A DNA stretch of 64,000 nt from Candidatus Borrarchaeum weybense (GCA_019057385.1 JAHQJS010000006.1:310001-374000); one strand, 5' to 3'. Positions 35,743 to 44,998 are shown, counted from the first letter of the stretch. A program made the numbers and translations. The notes: generated from the letters alone by a model not told the origin.

Positions 35743-37029
35743 TTAGTCCAGCGGTATTGCTGATGCAATAATTACTTTTTCTGCCAAGAATTTAACAAGT
35801 GGAATCTCACATTCTATAATTTTCGTGGACTCTGAAAAAGGAATATGTCGGGGATATCTTTCATATCGATCTGATGAATGTACTATGGCATTGCGAATAA
35901 TCTTAATGCGATTGGCGATAGTACCAATGATATGATCTTCGTGTTGTGATACTACAACATTTTTCCCAAATAGTTCACGCTGCGTTGTGTACCATTTTTC
36001 CCCAAAGTGTGTTTCATGCATGTTAATAAACTCTATTACTTCTTCCTTATCTATAAACTTATAAAGAACGTTTTTAAGCATCTCTGTCTCATCAGTAATT
36101 TTATTATGATCGATAACATCTTGAATCAAACGATCGAGAAAGAAGGGTGTCGGTCTAAAATTCGGATCGCTGAGTCGACGAAAAAGTTGATCATATAATT
36201 TTTCATCCGAGACCTTCAGAAAGAAATATTCTAAAACCTGATAGAATGATAAAAATTGAAGGTCTGGAATATCACTGCTTGTCCCTAGTAAATAAAATCG
36301 TACGAGATCCGAATGGTATGTAACAGTAGGTAAAGGTTGTTGTATTGCAGGATAAAGCCCAACAAAATTCTCTATTAAAGAAAATTCTCTTTTTGTAAGA
36401 GAAGGCCATTCATTTACTAAGGCAAAGGAAACATCCTTTGAGTATGCGAGTGTAAAAAGACAAGAATCTATGAGTGCTGATGAATGCTTTATGGCCGACT
36501 CAACATTACCCTCGGACATATTGCATACCCGTATTGTGAATGGACTATATAGGAGGCTTCGGATATCTGTTACCCCACTCCGTGAAATCCCTATGGATGA
36601 ACACATTTTTGTTAGACAATGTTGAAGGTACTTCTTATCAAAACGAAAATAATTTATGAACTGTGTTGATGCATTGCTTATTGAAACGTAAAGTTGTTCC
36701 TCGCTTGAATTGCCAAATACAAACCCTTCGACTCCAAGAGGTAATTTCTGTGTGAGTGGTTGAATTATTTGCTCGCGATAAGTAGGACTGCAAATACTGC
36801 ACTCAACAGGAGCATTTTCTATTGTAGATCTGAATTCTTCAGAATCTATGTATTCGTTAATATCCTCCTCGGTGATTCGAAGTTTTACATCTTTCTTATA
36901 TGAAGTTGCATCATAGGTCTTCAAACATTTACAATTGAACCGGAGTGCTTTAGTTTCTTCATTAAATAACTCTAACCCAGCTTCTAAATAGGATTTTTTG
37001 AATAATTCTTTAGCTTCATGGAAGTTCAT
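35743..37029 (-). CDS. HEPN-domain protein, Abi/ApeA-like
   Basis: 428 residues. N-terminal part with Cys pairs (CKCLKTYD, CSICSPTY), a long middle region, and a C-terminal helical domain carrying RIKIIRNAIVHSSDRYE, the RX4H motif of HEPN ribonucleases, followed by a hydrophobic helix. Large HEPN proteins of this build are often abortive-infection or toxin-like RNases. It sits in an accessory region with pseudogenes, which fits a defence role, but function is inferred. Confidence 0.65.
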   Translation of the reverse strand: MNFHEAKELFKKSYLEAGLELFNEETKALRFNCKCLKTYDATSYKKDVKLRITEEDINEYIDSEEFRSTIENAPVECSICSPTYREQIIQPLTQKLPLGVEGFVFGNSSEEQLYVSISNASTQFINYFRFDKKYLQHCLTKMCSSIGISRSGVTDIRSLLYSPFTIRVCNMSEGNVESAIKHSSALIDSCLFTLAYSKDVSFALVNEWPSLTKREFSLIENFVGLYPAIQQPLPTVTYHSDLVRFYLLGTSSDIPDLQFLSFYQVLEYFFLKVSDEKLYDQLFRRLSDPNFRPTPFFLDRLIQDVIDHNKITDETEMLKNVLYKFIDKEEVIEFINMHETHFGEKWYTTQRELFGKNVVVSQHEDHIIGTIANRIKIIRNAIVHSSDRYERYPRHIPFSESTKIIECEIPLVKFLAEKVIIASAIPLD

Positions 37030-37460
37030 GTTCTATCAGCCTCTGTAAATGATGAGGCGTATTACTTGATATATATGAGTACTTCATGATTTAATTGTAT
37101 ATAGACGGGATGCGAACTTTTTACTATCTATATAGGTCTTTATTTTCGAATGATGAAAAAAATCCTTGTGATTGCATTATGCTATAATTCTGGTTGAGCT
37201 AGATGTCATAAGCCCTGAATCCATTGAAATTGAAGAATGGATTATGTCCAACATCGATTTTATCACGTTTGAACTCTGACAAGCGCATAGTCCGATAACA
37301 TTAGGGAAGATCTTTCCCTTTCCAAAGGAAAACTTGATGATTATCATAAAACGTGGAATTTTATCAATCATTCCGTAGTTTTATAAATAATTGTAAGGTT
37401 GTAATGACCTCGTGACCGTATCTTTGATTTTAAGAATCCAAAAAGTGTATTGATCAAAAT
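37030..37460. other. Intergenic region with a possible remnant of a TrkA-C-like gene
   Basis: 431 bases. The plus strand from about 37193 reads VELDVISPESIEIEEWIMSN, passes an in-frame TGA near 37276, and continues SPITLGKIFPFPKENLMIIIKRGILSIIP to a stop near 37380. The second part resembles the regulatory TrkA-C domain of cation transporters. With no start and an internal stop it would be a fragment. The overlapping minus ORF of 64 residues looks random. Confidence 0.3.
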
Positions 37461-38006
37461 TTAACTAAGATAACCTAACGATTTTGCGGCCTCTATAATT
37501 TTTTGTGCACTTTCCACAACCGTTTCATTATCGGTATCAACTATAAGCTCTGGATTTAGAGGTTCTTGGTATGGGTCATCGATCCCAGTCATCTTTTTTA
37601 TTTCTCCAGCTAATGCTCTTTTATAGAGCCCTTTTGGATCTCTTTGAATACATGTTTCAATTGAACATTTAACAAAAATCTCCATAAATCCACTTCGCTC
37701 GTCCTGACTAAGTTCACTTCTTGCGTAATCACGAACTTCGCGATATGGTGAAATTAGAGAAACAATGACGACCACACCGTTTCGTGCAAGAATTTTACTT
37801 ACCCAGATGACGCGGTGATTGTGTTGATCTCTCTCTTCTTTTGAGAAACCAAGGTCTGGGCTCAAATTTTTTCTAACTACATCCCCGTCAAGTATTTCGA
37901 CGTTTCGATGTGAGTTGTTCACTAGATATGTTTCAAGTTCTCTCGCTATGGTTGTTTTCCCAGAGCCTGAGAGTCCCGTTAGCCATATAACAAAACCTTT
38001 TGTCAT
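37461..38006 (-). CDS. cysC: Adenylylsulfate kinase (APS kinase)
   Basis: 181 residues. P-loop GLSGSGKTTIA, LDGDVVRKNLSPDLGFSKEERDQHNHR (APS binding) and PKGLYKRALAGEIKKMTGIDDPYQEPLNPELIVDT (C-terminal lid) are complete. It makes PAPS from APS. Last gene of the operon with Sat, a DHH phosphoesterase and a sulfotransferase, so PAPS here most likely feeds sulfation rather than sulfate assimilation. Confidence 0.95.
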   Translation of the reverse strand: MTKGFVIWLTGLSGSGKTTIARELETYLVNNSHRNVEILDGDVVRKNLSPDLGFSKEERDQHNHRVIWVSKILARNGVVVIVSLISPYREVRDYARSELSQDERSGFMEIFVKCSIETCIQRDPKGLYKRALAGEIKKMTGIDDPYQEPLNPELIVDTDNETVVESAQKIIEAAKSLGYLS

Positions 38007-38055
38007 GTTTAATCCATCCTTTCTTCATTTATTTCCTATATATTATGCTATTCTT

Positions 38056-38643
38056 TCATCTCCTCTGTCGATACAACTTGTTATCTACAGGTTGCATCAT
38101 ACTTTTCAGATCTGCCTCTGGAAGATTTAGAAATTCAGGTATTTTTTTAATATGTGTCTTAGGATCTAACAATATCTCATTGTAGTTTAAAAACAAAACA
38201 TCGATATCTTCTCTCTCTATAATTGTTTTTTTCATTATCCTATTCAATTTTATGAACGCTTTTTTTGTTTTATACCGATTTTCATCCTGTATTCCCGTCA
38301 TCTTATCCATAGAATCCAATACTTCCTCGATATTCCTCTCTGAATAGATAATCTTATATCTTCCAAGCGGAAGAAATTTCAGACCATAAGTCGTAATCTT
38401 GATAAATTTGCCTCGGAAGTTCTCCAGTTGAAATGTCCCGTCAATTAGTTTGTTTATGACCTTTCCGCCCTCAAGTTCATAGTATCCTTTCGGATTGTGA
38501 GGATCTGGAGGACGTGAACTATCAGATGCTATTGGCACGCCTCCAGCATGTAATATTTGCATTAGCATAGATGTACCAGACCGTTCTATTCCCGAGACAA
38601 TGTAATTAGTGTTGTTGTCTAATGAAAGCAACTTTTTGGTCAT
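38056..38643 (-). CDS. Sulfotransferase-family protein
   Basis: 195 residues. YIVSGIERSGTSMLMQILHAGGVP is the 5'-phosphosulfate loop of PAPS-dependent sulfotransferases, and YKIIYSERNIEEVLDSM is the 3'-phosphate motif region. DVLFLNYNEILLDPKTHIKKIPEFL is the conserved C-terminal part. It would transfer sulfate from PAPS to a lipid, glycan or small molecule; the acceptor is unknown. One base separates it from the DHH gene. Confidence 0.85.
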   Translation of the reverse strand: MTKKLLSLDNNTNYIVSGIERSGTSMLMQILHAGGVPIASDSSRPPDPHNPKGYYELEGGKVINKLIDGTFQLENFRGKFIKITTYGLKFLPLGRYKIIYSERNIEEVLDSMDKMTGIQDENRYKTKKAFIKLNRIMKKTIIEREDIDVLFLNYNEILLDPKTHIKKIPEFLNLPEADLKSMMQPVDNKLYRQRR

Positions 38644-38644
38644 C

Positions 38645-39673
38645 CTACAGCCAATCCCTGTATTCAGTCAAGATTTTGTTTAAGAACGTCTTTTTTTCCT
38701 CTTTTGGCAAGACAATTCCAAAAACATCACTTTTCCCACCTGCGGAATACCCTATGCTTCGAGCCATTTCAATTAGATTTTTTGAATTCGACAAACCATT
38801 ACTTCGTCGTATGTAAAGTTGGACGTCGTCAGGAAATAGTCCGTTGTTAATCACAATTACAGTTTTTTCCTTATTTTCTTTAGTTTGAAGAGCTAAGTGT
38901 CGCGTAACAGCAGATATGAGATCATATTTTGTATCAATTTCAAAAAGCAAGATATTATTTTCGTCATAAGAGGGTTTTTGTGCAATAAGACGGTTTAATT
39001 CGTTTTCCAACAGCTTTAAATGTTTTTTCCATTTCTCGTATGCAAGAATGCTTTTCGGATCATCTTTAAATTGAAGCAAAGCGAATACAGCATTTTCTAC
39101 TTCTTTCTTATTCTGAATTTTAAAGTTTGAATCGATTAATTCAATCATGTCTAGAAGTTCTGAGAAATTGATATCTATCGAGTCAATATACGTAGAGATC
39201 TCTTGATAAATCACTTTATTCTTTTTTATTTTCGCTCCTAGGTCTCCTATAGCACCTAATATTGGAAATATGTTTATTTCGTTGTTTAATAAATCATTAA
39301 TGAACCAAGCCGCTGCAGGAAAATTATCTCCATTTTGCCCCGAAAGTGTTGGATTGAAATTAAGCACTCCTGGAATGTGATCTTGTAAATGATGATCAAA
39401 AAGGAGTATTTGTGCATTTGTAACCTGTTGGAGTTTCAGGACATCTTCTTTCAGTACTGCAATATCTGCTATTATGATAAACTCAAACTCGTGTGCTTTT
39501 TCATAAATCTCTGGTATCAGCCTGTAATTCCCAATATGTAATGTTGACGTAATAATTTGCGTGTCATTTGCTGAGAGAAATTCGTAAAGCAATGCAGCGG
39601 AGCAAATCCCGTCTGTGTCCCAATGATGAATAAGTAAGCCGCTTTTATTTTGTAGTTTTTTGAGTTCTTCCAT
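38645..39673 (-). CDS. DHH-family phosphoesterase, possible PAP phosphatase
   Basis: About 342 residues. LLIHHWDTDGICSAALLYEF (DHH motif I), IIADIAVL, and ILLFDHHLQDH (DHH motif) are followed by a C-terminal DHHA1-like domain with RSNGLSNSKNLIEMARSIGYSAGGKSDVFG. Several DHH enzymes of the NrnA type remove the 3'-phosphate of PAP. Between Sat and a sulfotransferase, recycling of PAP is the natural role, by inference. GTG 39685 overlaps the sat stop; ATG 39673 with a GTGA upstream seems the better start. Confidence 0.82.
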   Translation of the reverse strand: MEELKKLQNKSGLLIHHWDTDGICSAALLYEFLSANDTQIITSTLHIGNYRLIPEIYEKAHEFEFIIIADIAVLKEDVLKLQQVTNAQILLFDHHLQDHIPGVLNFNPTLSGQNGDNFPAAAWFINDLLNNEINIFPILGAIGDLGAKIKKNKVIYQEISTYIDSIDINFSELLDMIELIDSNFKIQNKKEVENAVFALLQFKDDPKSILAYEKWKKHLKLLENELNRLIAQKPSYDENNILLFEIDTKYDLISAVTRHLALQTKENKEKTVIVINNGLFPDDVQLYIRRSNGLSNSKNLIEMARSIGYSAGGKSDVFGIVLPKEEKKTFLNKILTEYRDWL

Positions 39674-39677
39674 TCTT

Positions 39678-40826
39678 CTATTCACTTACAAAAGGGTTTT
39701 CTTCACATATAATCAACTTTGCAACTTCAGGTCGCATTATTTCTTTAGGCGGGAGTTCTTTATCGCAGATCAACTTACGTATTTTTGTTCCAGAGAATGA
39801 AATGTGATCTGATTCGCTATGTGGGCAGGTTTTCTCATTTGCCACTCCACCACAACGTTTACAGTAGAAAAACGACTTAAAGAAAATGGGAAATATTCCT
39901 AAATCTGGAAATTCCTCGAAAATGTCCTGAGCAGCATATGGATCATAGTAGTTTCCAACACCCGCGTGATCTCTTCCAATAATTATATGGGAACAACCGA
40001 AGTTTTTACGGACGATCGCATGGAATATTGCTTCCCTAGGACCAGCGTATCTCATATCAAAGTTGAGAATGCTCATGACTGCCCTTTCTTTAAGATAATA
40101 GTGTTTCATTAACTCCTCATACGATGCAAGTATAATATCGTCTCTAAAATCGCCGATTTTTTTGCGACCCACGACCGGCTGAATTAGAACACCATCCACA
40201 AAGGTTAGCGCTGTTTTCTGAACGTATTCGTGACCAATATGGGGCGGGTTTCGTGTTTGGAACGCTACCACAGTCCTCCATCCCTTTTCCTTGAACAAGA
40301 TCCGCGTTTCGATCGGTTGTAAGTTATACTTTTCATACTGTCGTCTTGTTTCAGTGATTAACTCGATTTTTCCGCCAATGAGAACATCTCCTAGCGTGAA
40401 GGTTTTCGCAACACCGGGGTGGTTTATGTCTGTAGTACCAAATACATGCTGGGCAAGATCGTGTTTGCTATACCCGTATTTTTCATCAATTTTCATCAAT
40501 GCAAGAAATTCATTATTATCATATAAAATGATTTCATCATCCTCTTGAATTTCTTTGGATTTCTCTTCTGAAACATCGAGAATAATAGGTATTGTCCATG
40601 GTATGTCACTAGATATTCTCTTTTCTAGTAAGCATGATTCAAGATCGTTTTGATTAAAAAATCCTTCTAGAGGGCTAAATACACCATTAGCGATGTTTTC
40701 CACATCATTAATCAGATCACTTCTGAGTTCAATCTGAGGTAGTTCTTTAACTTCTTCAAACATCTTTTCTTTTTCGCTTTTCTTTAAGCGACGATTTATC
40801 AACTTTCCACCGTGTGGTCTTGGCAT
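39678..40826 (-). CDS. sat: Sulfate adenylyltransferase
   Basis: 382 residues. FQTRNPPHIGHE holds the catalytic QTRN and HxGH motifs, IIGRDHAGVG is the second nucleotide motif, and CKRCGG...CPHSESDH is a zinc site typical of archaeal and bacterial dimeric ATP sulfurylases. It makes APS from ATP and sulfate. Preceded by a ribbon-helix-helix regulator and followed by DHH, sulfotransferase and cysC in one operon. Confidence 0.96.
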   Translation of the reverse strand: MPRPHGGKLINRRLKKSEKEKMFEEVKELPQIELRSDLINDVENIANGVFSPLEGFFNQNDLESCLLEKRISSDIPWTIPIILDVSEEKSKEIQEDDEIILYDNNEFLALMKIDEKYGYSKHDLAQHVFGTTDINHPGVAKTFTLGDVLIGGKIELITETRRQYEKYNLQPIETRILFKEKGWRTVVAFQTRNPPHIGHEYVQKTALTFVDGVLIQPVVGRKKIGDFRDDIILASYEELMKHYYLKERAVMSILNFDMRYAGPREAIFHAIVRKNFGCSHIIIGRDHAGVGNYYDPYAAQDIFEEFPDLGIFPIFFKSFFYCKRCGGVANEKTCPHSESDHISFSGTKIRKLICDKELPPKEIMRPEVAKLIICEENPFVSE

Positions 40827-40844
40827 TATATCACCTGCTGATAA

Positions 40845-41120
40845 TTATTCGAGATAACCAAGTCTTCTTAATCTATCTTTCACGCGTTCTTCATCTTCAT
40901 CGCTGAAAGGATGTTCTTCCTCTTCTTTTTCACCTTCAGCGACTATTTCTCTTAAAACATAGGTTACATAACTTGAAACAGATGTAAAACCCGTATCTTT
41001 GATTCTTTCTTCAACTTTGCGAAATAAAGGTGTTGGTATTGAAACTGTTGTAAATTTCTTTCTTTTTTTCTCCTCATCTGCTTTCTCAGCCATTTTTTCC
41101 AACTCTTTTTCTTTTTCCAC
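40845..41120 (-). CDS. Ribbon-helix-helix DNA-binding protein
   Basis: 91 residues. A Lys/Glu-rich lead is followed by KKFTTVSIPTPLFRKVEERIKDTGFTSVSSYVTYVLREIVAE, a clear ribbon-helix-helix (CopG/MetJ-like) domain, and an acidic tail. The start is GTG 41120 or ATG 41096. Two identical palindromes lie directly upstream. sat follows after 18 bases, so this is probably the operon's own regulator. Confidence 0.8.
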   Translation of the reverse strand: MEKEKELEKMAEKADEEKKRKKFTTVSIPTPLFRKVEERIKDTGFTSVSSYVTYVLREIVAEGEKEEEEHPFSDEDEERVKDRLRRLGYLE

Positions 41121-41123
41121 GCA

Positions 41124-41161
41124 CTAATTATAGTTAATTAGAACTAATTATAGTTAATTAG
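41124..41161. promoter_or_regulatory. Tandem palindromic operators of the sulfation operon
   Basis: CTAATTATAGTTAATTAG occurs twice (41124-41141 and 41144-41161), each an inverted repeat CTAATTA/TAATTAG, spaced exactly 20 bases start to start, about two helical turns. They lie between the regulator gene and the T/A-rich likely TATA box (TTTTTTAAA on the minus strand at about 41165-41173), ideal for autorepression by a ribbon-helix-helix tetramer. Confidence 0.75.
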
Positions 41162-41384
41162 CCCGTTTAAAAAACTTTCTATATATCTGACTTCTAAGGA
41201 TTCAGGTCTCATCTGCTGTATACGAGTAGTTGATAGCACATCGTATCAAGAAGTCTTGTTATGTTTCCAAGCAAAAAGGTTTATAGTTGAAGTTATGGAA
41301 ATACTAGCTCAGTGTTGATTTGGATTTGAATTGAGCACAAATCATCAACAAGGGAAGTCATAACTTTTTACTGGAGGTGCGGTT

Positions 41385-42317
41385 TTGAAATATAAACGCA
41401 TTCTAATTACCGATCCTGTTCATGATGATGGAATAAAAAAGTTGAAAGCAGCAGGTTTTACAGTTGAAGAACGATATGGAGAATCACCATCGGTGATTAA
41501 GGAATTGATAAGGGATTATGATGTGCTTATTGTTAGAAGTGCTACAAAAGTAACACGAGAAATGTTGGCAGAATCTTCACTTCAAGTAATTTGCCGTGCT
41601 GGTGTCGGTTTAGATAATATCGACTTGGAAGCTGCAAAGGAATACAACATAACTGTATTTAATACTCCTAATGCTCCAAGTGTCTCAGTTGCAGAATTAG
41701 TCATTGGGCTAATTATTGCTCTATTTCGCCATATTTCGATTGGAGATAAAGGTTTAAAAGAAGGAAAATGGCTTAAGAAGGAATTGAAGGGATTAGAATT
41801 AAAGGGAAAAACACTTGGTATTGTGGGGTTTGGAAATATAGGAGTGGAAGTTGCAAAACGAGCGAAATCATTTGAAATGACTGTTATAGCTTATGATGTT
41901 CTTGATAGTGCGTTAGAAAATGCCAAACAAATGAATGTTGAACCTTTCGGTCCTTCTAAAGATGCGCTTGAGGCGATATTAAGGAATGCTGATGTAATAA
42001 CGCTTCATGTTCCTCTCTTGTCCTCCACATATCATATGATTGGTGAACGAGAGTTTTCATTAATGAAGGACGGCGTTTATCTAATCAATGCTTCCCGTGG
42101 AGGAGTTGTCGATGAAAAAGCACTCCTAGAGGCAATTAGATCAGAAAAAGTTGCAGGTGCTGCTTTAGATGTATTTGAGAAAGAACCTCCAGGCAAATCG
42201 GAACTAATAAACGAACTAAATATAATAGCCACGCCCCACATCGGTTCAACTACTAAAGAGACACAAAGAAATGCATCTGTTATCCTAGCAAAAAAAATCA
42301 TTGAGTTTTTTAACTAA
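41385..42317 (+). CDS. serA: D-3-phosphoglycerate dehydrogenase-like 2-hydroxyacid dehydrogenase
   Basis: 310 residues. NAD-binding GIVGFGNIGVEVAKRAKSF, the catalytic Arg in NASRGGVVDE, Glu in FEKEPP and His in ATPHIGSTT are all present. It lacks the C-terminal ACT domain of long SerA, as do short archaeal forms. It probably makes 3-phosphohydroxypyruvate for serine. Start TTG 41385 lies behind GGAGGTG. A second, more distant hydroxyacid dehydrogenase sits at 54.6-55.6 kb. Confidence 0.88.
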   Translation: MKYKRILITDPVHDDGIKKLKAAGFTVEERYGESPSVIKELIRDYDVLIVRSATKVTREMLAESSLQVICRAGVGLDNIDLEAAKEYNITVFNTPNAPSVSVAELVIGLIIALFRHISIGDKGLKEGKWLKKELKGLELKGKTLGIVGFGNIGVEVAKRAKSFEMTVIAYDVLDSALENAKQMNVEPFGPSKDALEAILRNADVITLHVPLLSSTYHMIGEREFSLMKDGVYLINASRGGVVDEKALLEAIRSEKVAGAALDVFEKEPPGKSELINELNIIATPHIGSTTKETQRNASVILAKKIIEFFN

Positions 42318-42476
42318 TCGGTGCGATTGCAGTTAATCTGCGGAGGAGTTCACTAGAAAAAATTTAATAGATTGATAGCGGGTTTTTCGTAGTAAGGTGA
42401 TCGTCATAAGAAGTGTGTTTTAAACTTCTTTTAATGCGATATGACAAAGAATGATTTAGACCGCTGAGGAGTCATT

Positions 42477-42920
42477 TTGAGCCATACTAGTAAACGACGT
42501 GCATATGATTTTATTTTTAAAATAGCAGTCGTTGGTCCTAATGACTTTCTGAAAGATCAAGTACTACACCTAGTCTCAGGGGGCAACGTAGGAATCGACG
42601 GTCTACGAATACATGTAGGTGACGCTGATCACACGGACCGAATTAAACTGAGTTATTGGTTGCCGCATCAAGATGCCTACAAAGTATTGGTGTCTCTGGC
42701 GCTTAAGGGTGCTCACGGCGCTCTAATTGTCTTAGGTGAAGACGATATTGAAACCTTGGCTAAATATCGTGCTGAAGTGAATAAGAAATGCGGTGAAATA
42801 CCAACCACACATCTTCTCATTGGAAAAAGTATGAAACCCGAAGAGATAAATAAGATGGCCGATATTAAAATGAATGAACTAGCCGTTAAAATAAGAGACA
42901 GAATCACAAAAGAAGTATAA
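42477..42920 (+). CDS. Ras-like pseudo-GTPase, copy 1
   Basis: 147 residues. The pattern DFIFKIAVVGPNDFLKDQVLHLV mirrors the beta1-P-loop-alpha1 start of Ras/Rab proteins, but the P-loop reads GPNDFLKD instead of GxxxxGKS/T. Next come KLSYWLPHQ (beta3), GAHGALIVLGEDD (where Rabs have GAxGALLVYDxT) and IPTTHLLIGKS (where NKxD should be). The fold is therefore small-GTPase-like with G1, G3 and G4 lost. Start is TTG 42477 behind GAGGAG. It is paralogous to the next gene. Role unknown; perhaps a nucleotide-free scaffold. Confidence 0.65.
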   Translation: MSHTSKRRAYDFIFKIAVVGPNDFLKDQVLHLVSGGNVGIDGLRIHVGDADHTDRIKLSYWLPHQDAYKVLVSLALKGAHGALIVLGEDDIETLAKYRAEVNKKCGEIPTTHLLIGKSMKPEEINKMADIKMNELAVKIRDRITKEV

Positions 42921-43179
42921 GTCTATCACGCTTTTCAATTTGTACCGAATGAACTGAACTGTTTTTTCGTTGACCTAAGGTTTTCTTTTGATTCAATGTC
43001 GGCTATGATCTGACTATTCTCATTTTGAATCAATTACTGAGAAATAACTTTTTATTTGGACGAAATCCGCTCGATTTTTCTTCCTATACAATGTTTATTA
43101 ATGTCAAGTACTAATATATAGGTATATAAATCATCTTTAAGTAAGACCAATTCTTATTGCTATAGAATGGCGAACTATC

Positions 43180-43626
43180 TTGAGCGTGCAACTAAAGCAG
43201 CGTGATTATAGATTTATTTTCAAAATAGCAGTTACCGGACCCGATGATTACCTAAACGACAAAATTTTGCGTCTAATATCCTATGACAACATTATGGTCG
43301 ACGGAATAGGCGTACATGTTGGACGTGTTGCTTCTGAACAAGTTAAGGTCTCTTATTGGCATCCTCACAAGAGTGCCTTTCAGATACTAGTTCAAAAAAG
43401 TTATCAAGGAGCGAAAGGGGCTCTGATCGTTGCGTCAAAGTCTAAAGAAGATAAAGAAGCAGCGATGCGGTATCGCACGGAGATAAAGAAAAAATGCGGT
43501 AATATACCCACATCACTTCTTATTATTGACAGGAATAAGGCGTCAACAGCAATAAGTAATATGGCCCACCTTATGGTGCGTGAACTAGTCGCTAGGATCA
43601 GAAAGAGGACTTTATACAAAGTGTAA
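43180..43626 (+). CDS. Ras-like pseudo-GTPase, copy 2
   Basis: 148 residues, clearly a paralogue of the preceding gene (DYRFIFKIAVTGPDDYLNDKIL, SYWHPHKSAFQILVQKSYQGAKGALIVAS, KKKCGNIPTSLLIID). The P-loop equivalent, GPDDYLND, has lost even the Lys kept in copy 1, and the NKxD position reads IDRNK. TTG 43180 is the apparent start. It lies 135 bases upstream of L15e. No GTP binding is expected. Confidence 0.65.
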   Translation: MSVQLKQRDYRFIFKIAVTGPDDYLNDKILRLISYDNIMVDGIGVHVGRVASEQVKVSYWHPHKSAFQILVQKSYQGAKGALIVASKSKEDKEAAMRYRTEIKKKCGNIPTSLLIIDRNKASTAISNMAHLMVRELVARIRKRTLYKV

Positions 43627-43761
43627 GATTGACACGCTATTTACTTTAACTTTTTTAGAATGAAAAAAGTTAAAAACAATCCTTCTTTTCCACTATTTGT
43701 TTTCTCTCCCTGGATGTAGCGTTATATACGCTGAACGTGAAAGATTTGGGAGGTAGTTTTA

Positions 43762-44346
43762 ATGGGTTTATATTCTTATGTTGAGAAAATGTGGAAAGAC
43801 AAAGACTCGAAAGTTATGAAAAGACTTTCACGGCAAAGGCGCATAAAATGGAGGCGTCAACCCGCAACAGTTCGCATAGACCGACCAACACGTATTGATC
43901 GTGCGAGGAAATTAGGATATAAAGCAAAACAAGGTTTCGTTTTAGCTAGAGTTCGAGTTCGACGTGGGTCACGACAAAAACCTCGCCCAACACGTGGCAG
44001 GCGATCAAAGCGCATGGGTGTTACAAAAATTACATTAGGGAAGTCTAGACAGGTTATGGCCGAAGAAAACGCTGAAAGAAGATTTCCCAATTTACGTGTG
44101 CTTAATAGTTATTGGGTGGAAGCAGATGGTATGTATAAGTGGTTTGAAATAATTCTAGTTGATCCAAACCATCCAGTGATTCAGTCTGATCCTAGAATAA
44201 ATTGGATTTGTGATCCAACTCATAAAGGTAGGGCTGCACGAGGACTAACAAGTGCTGGGAAAAAGTCAAGAGGTCTACGTAAGAAAGGATTAGGCACAGA
44301 GAAAATACGTCCTAGTTTGGCAAGCCACAGGCATCGAGGAAAATAA
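43762..44346 (+). CDS. rpl15e: Ribosomal protein L15e
   Basis: 194 very basic residues. [44 protein letters not shown] and the long Arg/Lys tail ending SHRHRGK match archaeal/eukaryotic L15e over its whole length. Its place at the head of the COG1325-Rpp30-Pop5 group is conserved in archaea. TGGGAGGTAG precedes the ATG. Confidence 0.97.
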   Translation: MGLYSYVEKMWKDKDSKVMKRLSRQRRIKWRRQPATVRIDRPTRIDRARKLGYKAKQGFVLARVRVRRGSRQKPRPTRGRRSKRMGVTKITLGKSRQVMAEENAERRFPNLRVLNSYWVEADGMYKWFEIILVDPNHPVIQSDPRINWICDPTHKGRAARGLTSAGKKSRGLRKKGLGTEKIRPSLASHRHRGK

Positions 44347-44530
44347 TCTTTTTTCTTACTATACTATAAGTCCTTTCCTTCTATTTTTCTTAGAAGGCTG
44401 TAATAGATGATCTCCACAATGTAATCTGATTACATCTATTTAGTACTTCATTAGTTTCCTCAATATCCACTAATCTTTTTTAACAAATCAAGCCGATAAT
44501 AACTTGAGATTTCTAACCTTTGTGATGCCA

Positions 44531-44998
44531 ATGAGTAAGAAAAATGATTTTACCTTCCAGATTTCTTCTGTTGAGTTTACAACGCACGTTCATGCAACAG
44601 AAGATTTAGATAAAGTTACGCAAGCACTCCTCTTTTTAATACCTGATAATATTCACGATAAACTCAAATTAAAAGTAGATAAAGTTAGAGGACATTGGAA
44701 AAACCCAATATCCCTTTTAAAGACAAAATTTACCGATACCGATGATGTCATGCAAATAATCAAGCATATAACAACTGGTTTAGATGATCAAGATAAATCT
44801 GTAGTTAGGGAAGGGCTGGAAAGAAGAATCGATAAATCACATTTATATCTTCGGTTTGATAAACAATCTGCCTTCAAGGGCTACTTCAAATTAAAGGATG
44901 AAGATGATGTAATACGAATTAAAATAACGTTTACTATTTATCCTTCACCAACACGTGAAAAAGTTAAATCAATTAGCGAAAGCTTGTTAATGGAATAA
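44531..44998 (+). CDS. Exosome-associated RNA-binding protein (COG1325)
   Basis: About 155 residues. VEFTTHVHATEDLDKVTQALLFLIPD, ...GHWKNPISLLKTKF and DKSHLYLRFDKQSAFKGYFKL are the COG1325/DUF54 pattern, a dsRBD-like RNA-binding fold encoded in archaea between L15e and the RNase P genes. The exact role is not known. The ATG at 44531 is behind GTGATG; the track begins at 44504. Confidence 0.86.
   Translation: MSKKNDFTFQISSVEFTTHVHATEDLDKVTQALLFLIPDNIHDKLKLKVDKVRGHWKNPISLLKTKFTDTDDVMQIIKHITTGLDDQDKSVVREGLERRIDKSHLYLRFDKQSAFKGYFKLKDEDDVIRIKITFTIYPSPTREKVKSISESLLME

Noticed and set aside
37177-37371. 64-residue minus-strand ORF
   Set aside because: Low-complexity, no ribosome-binding site, and it lies opposite a more protein-like remnant on the plus strand.
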